Shown here: positions 62,084 through 64,000 of the stretch, piece after piece
Layout: every line of letters begins with the position of its first letter
Numbering within the stretch: the stretch's first letter is position 1
Source: Curtobacterium sp. 458
GTDB taxonomy: Bacteria; Actinomycetota; Actinomycetes; Actinomycetales; Microbacteriaceae
Length of the DNA: 64,000 bases
NCBI RefSeq assembly: GCF_030406605.1
Contig: NZ_CP129104.1
Span: 3,176,687 to 3,240,686, forward strand
Direction: 5' to 3'
Position numbers and translations under genes: made by a program
Notes under the pieces: model-generated
Databases searched by the model: none
What the model was told of the DNA's origin: nothing
What the model saw: only the letters and a program-made list of their open reading frames with translations

Positions 62084-63958
62084 ATGCACTCTGCGCGCAT
62101 CGAGGACCACGCCCTGATCGGCGACACCTACACCGCGGCGCTCGTCACGCGGGACGGCACGGTCGACTGGGCCTGCCTCCCCCGCTTCGACAGCCCGTCC
62201 ACCTTCGCGGCGCTGCTCGGGTCCGCCGAGCACGGCGGCTGGTCACTGCGTCCCACCGACCAGGACGCCACCGTCCACCGTCGCTACGTCGGTGACTCCC
62301 TGGTCCTCTCCACGGTCTGGACGACGAGCACCGGCGTCGTCGAGGTCACGGACTTCATGCCGATGGGCGCACACCGGGCCTCGATCGTGCGTCGCGTCCG
62401 CGGACTCCGAGGGGAGGTCGAGGTCGAGCAGGTCCTGACGATCCGGTTCGACTACGCACGGGCCCTGCCGTGGGTGCGGCAGATCGGCGGCGAGGAAGAC
62501 CCCGCGCTCCTCGCCACGGCCGGCCCCGGTTCGGTCGTCGTGCGCGGTCCGCGCTTCCGCTCGCACGACCGCCACCACCGGGTGACCACGACCGTGCGGG
62601 ACGGCGAGGTCCTCGACACCGTCCTGACCTGGTACCCGTCCCACCGCGAGCCGCCGGAGCCCCTCGACGTGACCGCGGCACTGCACCGGACCACGCGCTG
62701 GTGGGAGGACTGGATGACGCCGGTCCGCACCCACGGCCGGTACGTCGACGCGACACGACGGTCGCTGCTCCTCCTCCGTGCCATGACCCACGGTGAGACC
62801 GGCGGCGTCGTGGCGGCCGCGACCACGAGCCTCCCGGAGGACCCCGGCGGCGAACGCAACTGGGACTACCGGTACGTGTGGCTGCGCGACGCCTCGCTCG
62901 CCCTCGCCTCGCTGATCGCGCACGGGTACCGCGACGAGGCCGCGCACTGGCGCGGCTGGCTGCTCCGCGCGATCGCCGGCGACCCGGCCGACGTGCAGAT
63001 CATGTACGGCGTCGCGGGCGAGCGGGACCTGCCCGAGCGCACCCTCGACGAGCTGCCCGGGTACGCGCACTCGACGCCGGTCCGGATCGGCAACGGGGCG
63101 TACACGCAGTACCAGGGCGACGTGTTCGGTGAGGTCCTCGCGGCCCTCCACGACGCCCGCGAGCTCGGCGTCGAGGAGAACGCCGACTCCTGGGCGCTCC
63201 AGCGGGCCCTGCTCGGGTACGTCGAGGAGCACTGGCAGGAGCCGGACAACGGCATCTGGGAGATGCGGGGACCCCGGCGCCACTTCACGCACTCCCGCGC
63301 GATGATCTGGGCGGCGTTCGACCGCGGCGTCGCAGCCGTCGAGGAGTTCGGCCTCGAGGGCCCGGTCGACCGCTGGCGCACGCTCCGCGAACAGGTGCGC
63401 GCCGAGATCGAGGAGCACGGCTGGAACCCGGAGCGGAACAGCTACCGGCAGCACTACGACACCGACGAGGTCGACGCGAGCCTGCTCGTGCTCCCGCAGA
63501 TCGGCTACGTGAAGGCCGACGACCCACGCATGACGGGCACGGTCGCCGCGATCGAGCACGACCTCCGCACCGGCGACGACGGACTGGTCCTCCGCTACCG
63601 CACAGAGGCCGGGTTCGACGGCCTGTCCGGCAGCGAGCACCCGTTCCTCGCCTGCTCGTTCTGGCTCGTCGAGCAGTACGCCGCCTCCGGCCGGATCGAG
63701 GACGCCGAACGCCTCATGGACGTGCTCGTCGGCTTCGCGAACGACGTCGGCATGCTTTCCGAGGAGATCGACGTCGCGACGGGGCACCACATCGGCAACA
63801 CCCCGCAGGCGCTGTCGCACCTGACGCTCGTCTCGGCGGCCGATGCGATCGCGCGCGCCCGCGGCGCGTCGGCGGGGCACCGGACGCGCCTCGCCGTCCA
63901 CGACGGCGGCACGCGCTCCTGGACCGGTGAGGGCGAGCGCGCCGGCACCGCGTCCTGA
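62084..63958 (+). CDS. Glycoside hydrolase family 15 protein (glucoamylase/trehalase-like)
   Basis: 624-residue cytoplasmic enzyme with an N-terminal beta-sandwich (about 1-200: IEDHALIGDTYTAALVTRDGTVDWACLPRFDSP as its opening, here given in parts) and an (alpha/alpha)6 barrel. Key motifs are ERNWDYRYVWLRDASL, NGIWEMRGPRRHFTHS (catalytic Glu) and LSEEIDVATGHHIGNTPQALSHL-like region with the second Glu in MLSEEID. Mycobacterial relatives are trehalases, others glucoamylases; the substrate cannot be fixed. No signal peptide. The transcript probably ends at the hairpin cut by the window edge. Confidence 0.92.
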   Translation: MHSARIEDHALIGDTYTAALVTRDGTVDWACLPRFDSPSTFAALLGSAEHGGWSLRPTDQDATVHRRYVGDSLVLSTVWTTSTGVVEVTDFMPMGAHRASIVRRVRGLRGEVEVEQVLTIRFDYARALPWVRQIGGEEDPALLATAGPGSVVVRGPRFRSHDRHHRVTTTVRDGEVLDTVLTWYPSHREPPEPLDVTAALHRTTRWWEDWMTPVRTHGRYVDATRRSLLLLRAMTHGETGGVVAAATTSLPEDPGGERNWDYRYVWLRDASLALASLIAHGYRDEAAHWRGWLLRAIAGDPADVQIMYGVAGERDLPERTLDELPGYAHSTPVRIGNGAYTQYQGDVFGEVLAALHDARELGVEENADSWALQRALLGYVEEHWQEPDNGIWEMRGPRRHFTHSRAMIWAAFDRGVAAVEEFGLEGPVDRWRTLREQVRAEIEEHGWNPERNSYRQHYDTDEVDASLLVLPQIGYVKADDPRMTGTVAAIEHDLRTGDDGLVLRYRTEAGFDGLSGSEHPFLACSFWLVEQYAASGRIEDAERLMDVLVGFANDVGMLSEEIDVATGHHIGNTPQALSHLTLVSAADAIARARGASAGHRTRLAVHDGGTRSWTGEGERAGTAS

Positions 63959-63974
63959 GACCGCACGCAACGGA

Positions 63975-64000
63975 CGGGAGGCACGGTGCCAGCTGGCACC
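63975..64000 (+). terminator. GGGAGGC palindrome, truncated by the window edge
   Basis: ACGGGAGGCACGGTGCC is followed by AGCT and then GGCACC, the beginning of its inverse; the last 16 bases GGTGCCAGCTGGCACC are a perfect palindrome. The missing bases should read GTGCCTCCCGT if this is a full terminator like those at 17291 and 19246. Confidence 0.6.

Overview
The window is high-GC actinobacterial chromosome. Its order of housekeeping genes (dnaG, dgt, dusB, glyS, uppS, recO, leuA, era, then the phoH/ybeY/HIT/rsmE/dnaJ/hrcA block, hemW, lepA, rpsT, holA, comEC, comEA, leuS) together with single-subunit glycyl-tRNA synthetase, GTG/TTG starts and many leaderless-looking promoters points to Microbacteriaceae, possibly Curtobacterium or a near relative. 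The genus is inferred from recall of gene content, not from a search. Most genes lie on the minus strand in overlapping (ATGA/GTGA) operons.

Layout: 1-3530 holds a dipeptide/oligopeptide ABC importer (binding lipoprotein and two permeases, the second cut by the window edge). 3531-4114 is repeat-rich spacer. 4115-8659 is dusB-dgt-dnaG. 8707-11648 holds a YbaK-like protein, a small unknown, a DsbA/FrnE-type oxidoreductase and glyS. 11799-14922 (plus strand) is a lactococcin 972-type bacteriocin module: secreted peptide, large bacteriocin-associated membrane protein and ABC ATPase. 14989-17107 is a PLP enzyme divergent from a LysR regulator. 17329-21073 is recO-uppS and leuA, the latter behind a leader peptide with four consecutive leucine codons. 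21519-25766 is a sensor kinase/response regulator pair beside an ABC exporter. 25856-33022 is the hrcA-dnaJ-rsmE-HIT-phoH-ybeY-CNNM-era block with a degenerate CIRCE site in front of hrcA.

33132-45574 carries a DUF4870 protein, hemW, a HAD phosphatase, a DUF1990 protein, a small membrane protein, lepA, an aminotransferase, rpsT and holA-comEC-comEA. 45669-47892 is a lower-GC insertion between comEA and leuS. It holds an AAA/SMC-like ATPase and a DUF4276 (TOPRIM-like) protein, bounded by the intact leuS 3' end and by a decayed second copy of that 3' end. I read it as a candidate two-gene anti-phage cassette. 47894-56344 is leuS and cydABDC; 56624-59893 is an osmoprotectant-type ABC importer; 60074-63958 is a TetR regulator, a DUF2183 phosphatase and a GH15 glycosidase.

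A theme running through the window is duplication of gene ends: 42-bp copies of the ftsX-like 3' end, 58-bp copies of a DUF1990 gene's 5' end, a copy of the lysR 3' end, and the leuS 3' remnant. A family of CTGGAGGCNCGG palindromes also recurs between genes and often acts as hairpin terminators. No tRNA, rRNA, transposase, integrase or CRISPR array was recognised.
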